A stretch of 64,000 nucleotides of DNA from G963665495 sp963667575 (lineage in GTDB: Bacteria > Desulfobacterota > Desulfovibrionia > Desulfovibrionales > Desulfovibrionaceae), in assembly GCA_963667575.2 (NCBI GenBank), contig CAXXHY010000003.1, forward strand, positions 40,335 through 104,334. The letters run 5' to 3'. Below the pieces are notes generated by a model. It had not been told where the DNA came from, ran no database searches, and saw only the letters and a program-made list of their open reading frames with translations. This document shows positions 36,307-45,340 of the stretch, in pieces. The position numbers and the translations under genes were made by a program. How positions within the stretch are numbered: position 1 is the first letter of the stretch; every line of letters starts with the position of its first letter.

Positions 36307-38625
36307 ATGTTGAAGGTGAAAAGTACAGGTGTTGTGCTTACTCTAAGTCTGTCTGTAGTAATCTTTTGTGTCATTGCAGTTAGTATTTTTTGGCTCTATT
36401 CGACAACGTATAATTCCAATCTGACACTTCAGACGGAAAATATGCGTCAGATGGCCAGGACAACAGTTTCGGAAGTGCAGGTTTTTTTGCATGAAGGAAA
36501 GGGACTTGTAAAGATGCTTTCCAGTCAGCAGTGTATTGCTGACGCACTGCAGGGAAAGGACAATAAAGATGCGTCCAACCTTTTGCGAAGCACTGTTTCT
36601 GATCTGGAAGGTTTTTGGGCCGCAATAGTATTTAATGACACGGGGAAAGTGCTTGAAGGAAGTACGGCTTCGGGAAAGAATCTGGCCGGTATTGTTGTCA
36701 AAGACAAACCTTTTTACCCCCTGGTTACCAAAAATATTTCGAATGATGTCGTGATCAATGGCGAAATATTCAAGTCAGACCAGGGTGCAGATTATCTTTT
36801 CTGCATTTCCAGGAAGATAACAGATGCCAAGGGCAAGAGTCTTGGTTGGGTCGTACTTTTCCCGAACTGGGGGGAGTTTACGGACAGATCCTTCAATTCG
36901 GTTCGCGTGGGCAAGGAAGGCTATGGGTTCATATATGATGCCAGGGGAAGAACCATAGCTCATGGTGTCGATCCCAGCAGGGTGCTTATGGAAACGGGCA
37001 GTTCGATTCGTTTCAAGACAGTGGACAAGTACAAACGCGGCGTACAATATTACACTTTCAAGGACAGAAACAAGATAATGGTCTACGACGCCATTCCCGA
37101 GATCGGGTGGTACGTTGCTTTCAGTGCGTATGAGGATGATCTGGCGGAAACTGCTATTCATCAACGCAATATGATGATTGCCGGTGGATTGGGAGTGATA
37201 GTCCTGCTCGTGGGCGTCTGTCTGTTTTTATTGAAGGGACTGGTTCTTGTTCCAGTTGATGGAATTTTGAAATACGCCACTCAAATTGCCGAAGGAAATT
37301 TGAATGCGGAACTGGCCGGCAAGTTCAAATATGAATTTGCACAACTGGCAAGCCAGATTCAGACCATGGTTTCCGAATTGAAAGCCAAGTTGGGCTTTTC
37401 ACAGGGAGTGCTCGATGGCATGACCATACCTGTCTCTATTTTCGACGATAAGGGGAAAACTGCCTGGGTCAATAAGCATATGTGTGCGCTTTTGGAAGAA
37501 AAGAGGAAACCGGAAGATTTGAAGGGTATTTCATCCGGGGAATTGTATTATGGGGAGTCCGACCGGATAAGTTTTGCGGATAAGAGTTTGAAAACCCAGG
37601 AAGTGATAGACGTCGAGATAGAGCATACTTTCCCATCTGGCAGAGAAGCGATTATTCATGTCAATGCCATGCCGTTTTACGATATGGACAAGAATCTGCT
37701 TGGTGTGGTCGCGAACTTGATTGACCTGACGGAAATACGTACGCAGCAAAAACGTATCCAGGAACAGAACGTCAAGATTTCAGAGGCTGCATCCGAGGCG
37801 GAAAGCATCTCGCAACATTTGGCCACGGCTGCTGAAGAACTCTCCGCACAGGTCGAACAAGCCAGCAAGGGCGCAGTATCACAACGTGATCTGATGTCAG
37901 AAACCGCCACTGCCATGAATCAGATGAACGTATCCGTCCTTGAAGTGGCGCGAAATGCATCGGAAGCTGCGAAGGTGACAACTGATGCCCGCAAGGAAGC
38001 AGCCTTGGGAGCCAGCAACCTGAGCGATTTGATCCGAACCATTGGTGAAGTGCAGGAGCAGGCTGTCAGCCTCAAGGATTCCATGGGCAAACTCGGCGAT
38101 CAGGCCCAGGACATCGGCAATGTCATGAATGTCATTACCGATATCGCCGATCAGACCAACCTGCTGGCGCTCAACGCAGCCATCGAAGCAGCCCGGGCCG
38201 GAGAAGCCGGCCGTGGATTTGCCGTTGTGGCGGATGAGGTGCGCAAGCTTGCTGAAAAAACCATGGCTGCCACCAAGGAAGTCGGCAACGCTATTGCCAA
38301 TATTCAGACTGTTGCGGATTTGAATATCCAGGCAACTGATCATGCGGTGGATAAAATTGCCGAAAGTACGGAGCTTGCCGGGAAATCAGGGGAAGTGCTG
38401 AATTCGATAGTCAAATTGATGGATGATGCGGCTTCACAGGTAAGCGGCATTGCCACGGCAGCAGAAGAACAATCTGCCACGAGCGAAGAGATCAATCATT
38501 CGGCTGAGCAGGTCAACAAGCTGTCTCAGGAGGCCTCCGGAGTAATGGAGCAATCCGCCAGCGCGGTACATGAGGTGGCCCGGATGGCCGCCCAATTGAC
38601 CCAGGTGATCGATGTGATGTCTTAA
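36307..38625 (+). CDS. Methyl-accepting chemotaxis protein with dCache-like sensor and PAS domain
   Basis: About 772 residues from ATG 36307, which follows AAGGGGG; an earlier in-frame ATG at 36286 has no site. TM1 (VLTLSLSVVIFCVIAVSIFW), a periplasmic double-Cache-like region of about 250 residues, TM2 (GLGVIVLLVGVCLFLL), HAMP, a PAS domain (VLDGMTIPVSIFDDKGKTAW), and a long signalling helix pair with the conserved tip NLLALNAAIEAARAGEAGRG and VVADEVRKLAEKT. It has no C-terminal CheR pentapeptide. It senses an external ligand, possibly also a redox signal through PAS, and signals to CheA. Confidence 0.92.
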   Translation: MLKVKSTGVVLTLSLSVVIFCVIAVSIFWLYSTTYNSNLTLQTENMRQMARTTVSEVQVFLHEGKGLVKMLSSQQCIADALQGKDNKDASNLLRSTVSDLEGFWAAIVFNDTGKVLEGSTASGKNLAGIVVKDKPFYPLVTKNISNDVVINGEIFKSDQGADYLFCISRKITDAKGKSLGWVVLFPNWGEFTDRSFNSVRVGKEGYGFIYDARGRTIAHGVDPSRVLMETGSSIRFKTVDKYKRGVQYYTFKDRNKIMVYDAIPEIGWYVAFSAYEDDLAETAIHQRNMMIAGGLGVIVLLVGVCLFLLKGLVLVPVDGILKYATQIAEGNLNAELAGKFKYEFAQLASQIQTMVSELKAKLGFSQGVLDGMTIPVSIFDDKGKTAWVNKHMCALLEEKRKPEDLKGISSGELYYGESDRISFADKSLKTQEVIDVEIEHTFPSGREAIIHVNAMPFYDMDKNLLGVVANLIDLTEIRTQQKRIQEQNVKISEAASEAESISQHLATAAEELSAQVEQASKGAVSQRDLMSETATAMNQMNVSVLEVARNASEAAKVTTDARKEAALGASNLSDLIRTIGEVQEQAVSLKDSMGKLGDQAQDIGNVMNVITDIADQTNLLALNAAIEAARAGEAGRGFAVVADEVRKLAEKTMAATKEVGNAIANIQTVADLNIQATDHAVDKIAESTELAGKSGEVLNSIVKLMDDAASQVSGIATAAEEQSATSEEINHSAEQVNKLSQEASGVMEQSASAVHEVARMAAQLTQVIDVMS

Positions 38626-38637
38626 AAATACATACAG

Positions 38638-38681
38638 CTGGTGCGGGCCGCAGGACAGATCAGTTCTGCGGCCCGCACCAG
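38638..38681 (+). terminator. Hairpin after the chemoreceptor gene
   Basis: Perfect 16-base arms CTGGTGCGGGCCGCAG (38638-38653) and its complement (38666-38681) with a 12-base loop, 13 bases after the stop. No T-run follows immediately, but the stem is very stable. It could act in both directions towards the convergent gene at 38814. Confidence 0.7.
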
Positions 38682-38813
38682 TGAGTGCCTTTAAGCGGGG
38701 CGCTATGAAATGCGATTGAAAAAAAGATGAAGGTCGCTGCTGGGCATTTGCCGCTGGAGCCGCCCGGGGCCTCTTGATTCAGTGCAGAAAATGAAAATTT
38801 TTTGCGCCGATTG

Positions 38814-39074
38814 CTATTTTTTCCAGCGTTCTTTGCCCTTTTTATAAAGCTCCTGCGCCTTATGGAGCATAGCTATCAAAGCTTCGGTAATTCTGTCGAA
38901 CAGCCGTTTTGCCCACGCGAATTCAGTTCCGAGAATGGCCAGCCCAAGAAGAATCGTCGCAAGTCCGGGGCCGGGAAGTACGAGCATGGCGGTTCCGGCC
39001 AGAATGGCTGATGTGCCTGATACGAGAACCGTGATTTTTTTCAAAGGGAATGGTGGTGGGGTGAAATTGTTCAT
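38814..39074 (-). CDS. Small PGPGW-family membrane protein
   Basis: 86 residues with one long or two short membrane helices around the motif LVLPGPGLATILLGLAILGT, followed by FAWAKRLFDRITEAL, which matches the PGPGW transmembrane family. The C-terminus is strongly basic. Function is unknown. Start at 39074 is internally consistent, with Pro-rich cytoplasmic residues before the helix. It stands alone between the chemoreceptor terminator and the glycosyltransferase gene. Confidence 0.8.
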   Translation of the reverse strand: MNNFTPPPFPLKKITVLVSGTSAILAGTAMLVLPGPGLATILLGLAILGTEFAWAKRLFDRITEALIAMLHKAQELYKKGKERWKK

Positions 39075-39182
39075 CGTCCTAGTCCCGGTTGAAAGTGAAT
39101 GTATCCTGTCTGAGTCTATTAGATAGGATTTTGAGCCGATTTGTAAAGAGGCAAAAAAAGACTGTTAGCATAGTAGCAGGAA

Positions 39183-40997
39183 TCATTGCTTTTTTCGAAA
39201 AATGCGTATGGGGCCTATAGTGCCTATGAGATCATAAGAGGATTCAACGAGTTCTTCCACTACGGGACAGGCTTGTATGCCGTATTTTTTTCTGTCCTTG
39301 AATATTTCCATCCCGTTCCCTACTGCTTCGATAAACCATTCGGGTTTTGACTTTTTAAACTCGTTCAAAAAATCAGTCAGATATTTTTCTTTGAGTTCAG
39401 GCATACCGAAAATATGCATGGGCGTGGTGCGCGTTCCCATAGGGAGTTCCGTTTCCACATGGAGGCGGTAAAACCACCCCCATACGACCATACTGTCCCC
39501 CTTGGAAACCAGATCCAGAACCACTTTTGAGGCAGGGTGTTTGTTTGTAGAATAGCCCGAGTGCGGTGTAAAATAGAGTAGCTTTTTGTCAAAATATTCT
39601 AAATCGGCAGCAAAAGAACTGGATGTAAAAATAATTCCAGCGACAAGAAGAATGCTGAGATATTTATTCCCATTTTTGATGATAATGAAGACCAGGCCAC
39701 AAAGTAGTAAACTGATCCCTGGAAACAGGAGCATCATATAGTGAAAAAAAAGTTTTCCAGGAATAAAAGTACAATAGATGCAAGAAAGAAAAAATATCAA
39801 TGAGAATACTACGGAGATAATCTGGTAACGGGTAAACGGAAAATTTCTTTTTTGAGATTTTACAAACCAAAGTCGACAACAAAAGGCCAAGCATATAAGC
39901 CCGAGAATAATGATAAGAAAGAATTGTTCACGAAAAAAAGTATTTGTGGAATTTTCACTAAAGAATGAATTGAAAAATGATGCTACTTTTTCGGTAAAAC
40001 TTTCATTGTCTCTTTTTGTGTATAGAAAATTTTGCAAAATATAACGAAATATAAATTCATTCCAAAGGTTTGTTATGGTAAGGTATATGGAAACCATGAT
40101 ACTGCTGCTCAATCCTCCGAAAATATACCACCCTGACAGCTGCAGCTTTTTTGTTCTGCCAAGTTGCTGCATCCATAAAAGAATAAATCCCCATAAACTG
40201 ATTACCAGAGCTATGGGAACACCTTGTAATTTGGAATAGGGGACTGAGCCTAGAATAAAACTCAAAAGGTACCACTGCAAAGGAGAACTGCTTTTGGGAC
40301 TATTTGAGTAAATACGGCCAAGTTGAAATAGCGCCAGCGATAGCAGGAAGATAAGTGGTCCTTCAGCATTAAAGCAGAGGAAATCCCAAAAGTGCGTCAA
40401 GCCATGCATCAGCACAAAGGGGATACAGGCGAGTCGTGCGCTTTTGACGGAAAATATGCGGCAAAATGCAAGATATAAAAGGCAGGCGGAAGCGATGGTC
40501 AATAACAGGCTGATGGATTTTGAAAGACCGTAATCCAATGAAAAACCGGCGATTTTTCCCACCATCAGCGGGAGTTCCGTCAACGGTCCGTGAGATCCGG
40601 GATCCACAGAGCGCCAGTAGGCCGGGTCCTGGAAGAGTGTGTTGGCAATGGCCAGATCCTGGCTTTCATCCACGTTGCGTTCGCCGAGGCTGAGAAAGGG
40701 CCAGCGAAAAGCAATTATGGCCAGGAAAATAAACAGCAGAAAGAGTTTTTGCCAAAAGCGAGATTCAAAACGGGAGGAAAATACGGGAGCTATCGCCAGC
40801 AGTATGAAGCAGACTACGGCAATAATTCCCGGAAACAGGTATGAAAGTTCCAAATCCAGAGAAGCCTTGTTTACGGCATGGTGGAGCAGAACGTTCAAAT
40901 GAACAGGTGCTATTATTTGAAGAAAGATTATGCAGGCCAATACTGCAACGGCAACAACAAGTTTGAGTCCGTATTTTTGTAAAAAAGAAGTCGGCAT
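39183..40997 (-). CDS. Multispanning membrane glycosyltransferase (GT-C/PMT-like)
   Basis: 604 residues with about 11-13 predicted membrane helices and a soluble C-terminal domain of about 140 residues. The first outer loop has FLSLGERNVDESQDLAIAN, resembling the acidic DE motif of GT-C enzymes of the PMT/ArnT class that use lipid-phosphate sugars in the periplasm. The C-terminal part (GDSMVVWGWFYRLHVETELP) is typical of such proteins of unknown acceptor. Base composition is lower in GC than the neighbours, as is common for surface-sugar genes. The next gene downstream in the same block is a second glycosyltransferase. Confidence 0.75.
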   Translation of the reverse strand: MPTSFLQKYGLKLVVAVAVLACIIFLQIIAPVHLNVLLHHAVNKASLDLELSYLFPGIIAVVCFILLAIAPVFSSRFESRFWQKLFLLFIFLAIIAFRWPFLSLGERNVDESQDLAIANTLFQDPAYWRSVDPGSHGPLTELPLMVGKIAGFSLDYGLSKSISLLLTIASACLLYLAFCRIFSVKSARLACIPFVLMHGLTHFWDFLCFNAEGPLIFLLSLALFQLGRIYSNSPKSSSPLQWYLLSFILGSVPYSKLQGVPIALVISLWGFILLWMQQLGRTKKLQLSGWYIFGGLSSSIMVSIYLTITNLWNEFIFRYILQNFLYTKRDNESFTEKVASFFNSFFSENSTNTFFREQFFLIIILGLICLAFCCRLWFVKSQKRNFPFTRYQIISVVFSLIFFLSCIYCTFIPGKLFFHYMMLLFPGISLLLCGLVFIIIKNGNKYLSILLVAGIIFTSSSFAADLEYFDKKLLYFTPHSGYSTNKHPASKVVLDLVSKGDSMVVWGWFYRLHVETELPMGTRTTPMHIFGMPELKEKYLTDFLNEFKKSKPEWFIEAVGNGMEIFKDRKKYGIQACPVVEELVESSYDLIGTIGPIRIFRKKQ

Positions 40998-41120
40998 TTC
41001 AGTAGGATATATTTTTATGTTGGTATTAAATGAATAGTAAAGAGAATTATCAGGAGCTAGGATCCATTGAGGGGGGAGAAAGATAATTCCTGTTGCTATT
41101 TTACGGTTGAATTCCGAAAG

Positions 41121-41867
41121 TTACTGATTGTCCATTTCTGTTGCCCGGATATACTTGAGGAAGGCATAGTAAAAGCCATGTAGGGCCAGAATAAGACCGG
41201 CTTTTCCATCCAGAAATCCACGTCGCAAGATGTAGATTTTTACGAATCGTGCCAGCCCATGTCCTATTGCCGTTCCCAGCCCGCCCTTGTACCCCTTCTC
41301 ATGAAGTTCTTTGGCAGAAAGAGCTGTGTAATAATTTATCTTATGAAGGTGTTCCCCCATATCTGCATAAGGATAATGAATAATATCACCTGCAATTTTT
41401 CCAGTTGGCCCGGTTGGATGAAATGAATAATGCGGCCCGCTGACCTTGACTTTCATCCGTCCGTTGCGAAAAAGTCGAAGCAGACGGTCAGGATACCAAC
41501 CACTGTGCTTTAGGAAACGATCGAAATAGAATGAGCGTCGAGGGCAATAATATCCAGCCAGGTCCTGGCCGGCCATCAGGGCATTGCGTACGGAGTTGAT
41601 GAGTTCCTTGCTCGCAATTTCGTCCTGATCCAGGCTGAATATCCATGGTGTTTGGATCTGCTGAAAGGCATAGATAAATTGAGGGCCTGGGCCTTCCCAC
41701 GAACGGGTAAGCAGGCGAACTCCGGCAGCAGCAGCAATATCGCGGGTCCTGTCCGTGCTATTGGAGTCCACAACAAGAATTTCGTCACAGAATTCCAGGG
41801 ATGCCAGGCATTCCGCAAGATGCTTTTCTCCGTTAAATGTAAGAACGAGACCGGTAACGCCATTCAT
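41121..41867 (-). CDS. Family 2 glycosyltransferase (WaaE/KdtX-like)
   Basis: 248 residues from ATG 41867 (MNGVTGLVLTFNGE), which follows GGAAGGAAA. The GT-A nucleotide-sugar fold shows LVVDSNSTDRT and the metal motif FSLDQDEIAS; later RLLRLFRNGR and a hydrophobic amphipathic C-terminus fit membrane-associated lipopolysaccharide core enzymes such as WaaE. It probably adds a sugar to lipid A-core or another surface glycan in the cytoplasm. It is divergent from the RluD-CoaE gene with only 80 bases between starts. Confidence 0.85.
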   Translation of the reverse strand: MNGVTGLVLTFNGEKHLAECLASLEFCDEILVVDSNSTDRTRDIAAAAGVRLLTRSWEGPGPQFIYAFQQIQTPWIFSLDQDEIASKELINSVRNALMAGQDLAGYYCPRRSFYFDRFLKHSGWYPDRLLRLFRNGRMKVKVSGPHYSFHPTGPTGKIAGDIIHYPYADMGEHLHKINYYTALSAKELHEKGYKGGLGTAIGHGLARFVKIYILRRGFLDGKAGLILALHGFYYAFLKYIRATEMDNQ

Positions 41868-41947
41868 GAGGCGTTTCCTTCCCGAAGTATGACAGCTTTC
41901 ACATGTTCCATTCGTCTTGCTCACCGCTCATCGAAAGGGTAGAATTT

Positions 41948-43597
41948 ATGCCTATGTACGAACAAACTTTTTCAAAAGATACTAATGCTTCAAATGGAGA
42001 TAAACTGTTCCATTTGCATGTACCTTCCGGCCCACCGCAGCGTCTGGATGCGTACTGTAGTGTTGAACTGGCCGATACCAACCTGACTCGTGAAAAGATA
42101 AAGGAATTAATCAAAGACGGCAGGGTCGCCATCAATGGACGCATTTGTACCAGACCAAGCGCCAAAGTCAAAGAGTCTGATAGCATAGATATTTCCTATA
42201 CTCTTCCTCAGAGCGAGATTATACCGCATGATGCACCATTGTCTCTACTCTATCATGATTCGGATCTCTTAGTAATTAATAAACCAGCCGGATTGACCGT
42301 CCACCCCGCGCCCAGTTGCCAGGAGCTGACTCTTGTGCACCGACTGGTACATCATTTCCCTGATATCGAAGGGAAGGAAACTGACAGGCCTGGAATTGTC
42401 CATCGTTTGGATAAGGATACGAGTGGCTTGATCCTGGTGGCTCTGAATAATCCGACCAGGCTGGCACTTGCGGAAGATTTTGCTGCCAGGCGGGTCCAGA
42501 AGGAGTATCTCGCGTTGGTGTATGGAGTGCCTGATGATCATGGCTCGTGCCGGTTGCCCATAGGACGCCATCCTACCAAAAAAGTGCTCATGGCGGTTGT
42601 GGAGAAAGGAGGAAAACAAGCACATACGGACTTTGACGTATGTTATGTTGATCCGGATAAGCGTTGGAGTCTGCTCCGAGTTCGCATTCACACGGGGCGT
42701 ACGCATCAGATCCGCGTACATTTGAGCCATTTGGGCCACCCGATCATTGGTGATGACGTGTATGCCCGTAAAAAAGCAATGCCTGAGAATTTGCCTGTTC
42801 TTTTACCCCGCCTTGCGAAACGGCAGTTGCTGCATGCCTGGCACCTGGAGTTTACGCATCCGCGTACGGAGTCAAAACAGAGTTTTTGCTGTGCGCCGCC
42901 AAAGGACTTTTTACAGAGCGCCTTGTTGTTGATTCGCAAACGACAACGCGTAGTACTGACCGGCATGCCGGGGTGCGGTAAATCAACCGTGCTGCGTGTT
43001 TGTCAGGAGCAGGGAGTTCCGACTATCAGCGCGGATGCGATTGTTTCTCAATTGTACGAACCGGGAATGGCTGGCTGGGAATTTATTCGAAATCGTTTTG
43101 GAGACAGTTTCGTTATGGGCGACGCTGCTGACGCGCCAGTGGATAAGCGTAAATTGTTTCAGGCCATGCGTACGACTGCGGCCATACGCGAAGAAATCGC
43201 TGCAGCCATCCATCCGATGGTCCGGCATCAGTTGGAATTGTTCTGGGAAAAGACCAGGGATGATCGTCTGGCCATAGCCGAAATTCCTCTGGTTTTGGAA
43301 ACCGGATGGGGGAATGGGGCGGATGCCCTCGTGGGGGTATTTTGTCCGCATGACGTACGGCATGCGCGTCTCGCCGAATTGCGCGGGTGGGATGATGCGA
43401 TGATCGCCACCATGGACTCCTGGCAATGGGCTGAAGATGCCAAGATGCGTGCCTGTCATTTGGTTGTTGACAACAGTGGTGATGTGCAGGCGTTGCAGAA
43501 GCGATCTCACGGACTGCTGCAGGCGCTGAGGTACGTGCGGCGCGCAGAAACTCGGCGTTTCGCAGACCTGTTGCAGGAATGTTTTGTGCGGCTTTGA
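41948..43597 (+). CDS. Fusion of RluD-type pseudouridine synthase and dephospho-CoA kinase
   Basis: 549 residues from ATG 41948, preceded by AAAGGG. The N-terminal half has an S4 RNA-binding domain (RLDAYC..., about 28-85) and the RluA/RluD catalytic domain with catalytic Asp155 in VHRLDKDTSG, NKPAGLTVHP and HTGRTHQIRVHLSHLGHP. The C-terminal 210 residues form a P-loop kinase with GMPGCGKST (339-347), ISADAIVSQLY, HPMVRHQLE and EIPLVLETGW, matching CoaE, which makes CoA from dephospho-CoA. It thus joins 23S rRNA modification and the last step of CoA synthesis in one chain. Both active sites look intact. Confidence 0.9.
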   Translation: MPMYEQTFSKDTNASNGDKLFHLHVPSGPPQRLDAYCSVELADTNLTREKIKELIKDGRVAINGRICTRPSAKVKESDSIDISYTLPQSEIIPHDAPLSLLYHDSDLLVINKPAGLTVHPAPSCQELTLVHRLVHHFPDIEGKETDRPGIVHRLDKDTSGLILVALNNPTRLALAEDFAARRVQKEYLALVYGVPDDHGSCRLPIGRHPTKKVLMAVVEKGGKQAHTDFDVCYVDPDKRWSLLRVRIHTGRTHQIRVHLSHLGHPIIGDDVYARKKAMPENLPVLLPRLAKRQLLHAWHLEFTHPRTESKQSFCCAPPKDFLQSALLLIRKRQRVVLTGMPGCGKSTVLRVCQEQGVPTISADAIVSQLYEPGMAGWEFIRNRFGDSFVMGDAADAPVDKRKLFQAMRTTAAIREEIAAAIHPMVRHQLELFWEKTRDDRLAIAEIPLVLETGWGNGADALVGVFCPHDVRHARLAELRGWDDAMIATMDSWQWAEDAKMRACHLVVDNSGDVQALQKRSHGLLQALRYVRRAETRRFADLLQECFVRL

Positions 43598-44079
43598 GGC
43601 GTTTCGTAAATTCGCCGAATAGCTGTGTCGACTTTGCGGATCGTGGGGCGTCCGGCCAGGGATTTCGGACGCCCGTTAACGATCCGTAGGGGGGCCAGGG
43701 GATGGCCATGGGGGGCTTCAAGATTTCGGGGGGAAAGGCCGAATTCCTGAAGATGGATGGGCTTGTGGAATGTGTACATGCACAGCAATTTTTGCCGTAT
43801 CGATTTTATCGTTAAGAGGCCAATGCTGCACGGCCTGCCTTTAAACATCTCTTATGTAAAATACGGTAGTTGAGTGCCGTTCTATTTTTATTCGTGTTTC
43901 CGTTCTCGTTGGCGGAAATCATCGGATACCGGGGCAACAGTTGTGCCTCCCATGCAAAAAAACTCTCAACTGCTTTTCATCACCGACACGCACAGAGCTC
44001 AATTTTCGCCGAGGATTCCCGTGGAATCCGCAAGGGTACCACATGGTTTTCTTCCTGAGTCGCAGGAAGAGTCATCGCA
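43598..44079. other. Intergenic region with a long two-tier hairpin
   Basis: 482 bases with no gene I can support. A large stem at 43637-43686 pairs CGGATCGT (43637-43644) with ACGATCCG (43679-43686) and, inside, GGGCGTCCG (43646-43654) with CGGACGCCC (43666-43674). It lies 40 bases after the fusion gene and could be its terminator, though it lacks a T-run. A minus-strand frame 43507-43848 overlaps it but has no ribosome site and no recognisable family. Confidence 0.45.
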
Positions 44080-44244
44080 TTAGTTGAGCGCGTCAATGTC
44101 CAGATGGCGTCCGCAGGAAGGGCAGACAAAAACCCGGTTGCCTGAAAAACCGGCTATGAACCAGTAAACCGTACGCCAACCAATGGAGTTGCTGACGAAT
44201 TGTACTTTTATGACGTGACCGCATTCGCAGTATCTTTCTTGCAT
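44080..44244 (-). CDS. 54-residue zinc-ribbon mini-protein
   Basis: ATG 44244 follows GGAGG by five bases, and the frame closes at TAA 44080. The protein starts MQERYCECGHVIKVQFV and ends VFVCPSCGRHLDIDALN, giving a CXC...CPXCG metal-binding pair with a hydrophobic middle (TVYWFIAGF). The layout is that of a small zinc ribbon. No family name can be given. Its leader (44245-44307) carries a CTGTTTATA half-site also found at the promoter of the CI-like repressor immediately upstream, so the two are probably coregulated. Confidence 0.75.
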   Translation of the reverse strand: MQERYCECGHVIKVQFVSNSIGWRTVYWFIAGFSGNRVFVCPSCGRHLDIDALN

Positions 44245-44262
44245 GATGGCCTCCATTCATAT

Positions 44263-44297
44263 GAACTAAACACTGTTTATATATATTAACTTAGTTC
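44263..44297. promoter_or_regulatory. Candidate repressor operator before the zinc-ribbon gene
   Basis: Inverted repeat GAACTAA (44263-44269) / TTAGTTC (44291-44297) enclosing CTGTTTATA (44273-44281). The same nine bases occur in opposite orientation at 45026-45034 before the CI-like gene, suggesting one regulator binds both. Confidence 0.45.
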
Positions 44298-44307
44298 GCA
44301 AAAAAAA

Positions 44308-44973
44308 TTACCGGTATTCGCGACAGATCCAGACAATTTTGCCGATAACCCGGACTGTTTCCAGTTCGTCCCCCTGGAGCACTATGGGGGAATATGCCCG
44401 GTTGTCACTCAGCAGAACCAGAGCGTTTGGACGTTTCTCCAGCCGTTTGACCATGACCGTGTCTTCGACTCCTACAGCGTATATGGCACCGGCAAGGATA
44501 TTTTGCTGCGACTGGTCGATGAGAACGGTGTCACCCTGTTTGATTTCCGGTTCCATACTGTCGCCGAAAACGTCCATAAGAACCATTTCGTCGGGGCGCC
44601 CCTTACGATCCAGCCAAGGGCGCTGGAATACCTGCGTATCGATGACATGGGAGTCCACGTCGAACGAGCCACCCCCGGCGCAAAGTCTTGCTCCGACTTT
44701 GGGGACTTCGAAAAAAGCGGCCTGATGCTGTGTTTGTGGAGCGGAAAAACGGGGAGATCGAGCTGAGACCGCATCCCCTTGTTCCAGCCAGGCTGGATCC
44801 AGGCCGTATTCTCGCGTCAATTTGAGGATCCATTTGTCGGGAACGGCATTACGTTGTTTGGCCTGCGTAATGGCCGAACGGTTGACCCCAAGCATGCGTG
44901 CCAGTTCCTGCTGCGAGTGTATTCCCAGCGCGTGGCATACTCGCTGGTAAAAATTTTCAAATTCACTGGCCAT
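44308..44973 (-). CDS. CI/LexA-like repressor with S24 self-cleavage domain
   Basis: 221 residues. N-terminal helix-turn-helix of the Bac_CI type (HSQQELARMLGVNRSAITQA) and a C-terminal S24 domain with the nucleophile in VFGDSMEPEIKQGD and the general-base Lys in VEDTVMVKRLEK. A hinge with Ala-Gly (LCAGGGSF) may be the cleavage point. Such proteins repress phage or stress genes and are inactivated through RecA-dependent self-cleavage. No phage genes follow, so it is either a domesticated regulator or a local stress switch. Start 44973 is consistent with the HTH beginning at once. Confidence 0.88.
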   Translation of the reverse strand: MASEFENFYQRVCHALGIHSQQELARMLGVNRSAITQAKQRNAVPDKWILKLTREYGLDPAWLEQGDAVSARSPRFSAPQTQHQAAFFEVPKVGARLCAGGGSFDVDSHVIDTQVFQRPWLDRKGRPDEMVLMDVFGDSMEPEIKQGDTVLIDQSQQNILAGAIYAVGVEDTVMVKRLEKRPNALVLLSDNRAYSPIVLQGDELETVRVIGKIVWICREYR

Positions 44974-45016
44974 GGGGACTCCTTTGCGTTGCAGATAATC
45001 AGATCAGTCGATCTGT

Positions 45017-45034
45017 GTTTATTTTTATAAACAG
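45017..45034. promoter_or_regulatory. Operator-like palindrome at the CI-like repressor promoter
   Basis: GTTTAT-TTTT-ATAAAC (45017-45032) extended by AG gives the CTGTTTATA half-site on the minus strand. It lies about 45 bases upstream of the repressor start and would suit autoregulation. Confidence 0.5.
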
Positions 45035-45069
45035 ATTGGCCAGTTCTGTCAACACAAAAATAAAAAAAA

Positions 45070-45097
45070 CCGCCTTATCTGATTAGAGATGAGGCGG
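45070..45097. terminator. Bidirectional intrinsic terminator
   Basis: Arms CCGCCTTATCT (45070-45080) and AGATGAGGCGG (45087-45097) with one T-G wobble and a six-base loop. A run of five T follows on the plus strand and eight T on the minus strand, so it can insulate the MucR-type gene from the repressor gene. Between it and 45340 only a small palindrome, TCAAGTT/AACTTGA at 45259-45275, was noticed. Confidence 0.8.
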
Positions 45098-45340
45098 CCT
45101 TTTTCGCTGAGAATAGAAAAACAGTTTTTTCGAAGAGAAACCCGAAATGTAGCTTTCACCAGCGTATCCTCCAGGCCGACTACTCAAAAGTATCCGGCCC
45201 GAAGTTCAACTGAAGATGGTCAATTCTGCATTATGCTATGTTGCTCCGGAAATGAAATTCAAGTTAACAACTTGAGCTTGACCGGAAGCAGGAAGACATC
45301 AATGCAAAATGTATCTCGGCTTCATGGTTCAGTAAAAAGG

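Noticed and set aside
43507..43848. 113-residue minus-strand frame after the RluD-CoaE gene
   Set aside because: It overlaps the fusion gene by 90 bases, lacks a ribosome site and spans the large hairpin, so its protein-like look is probably chance.
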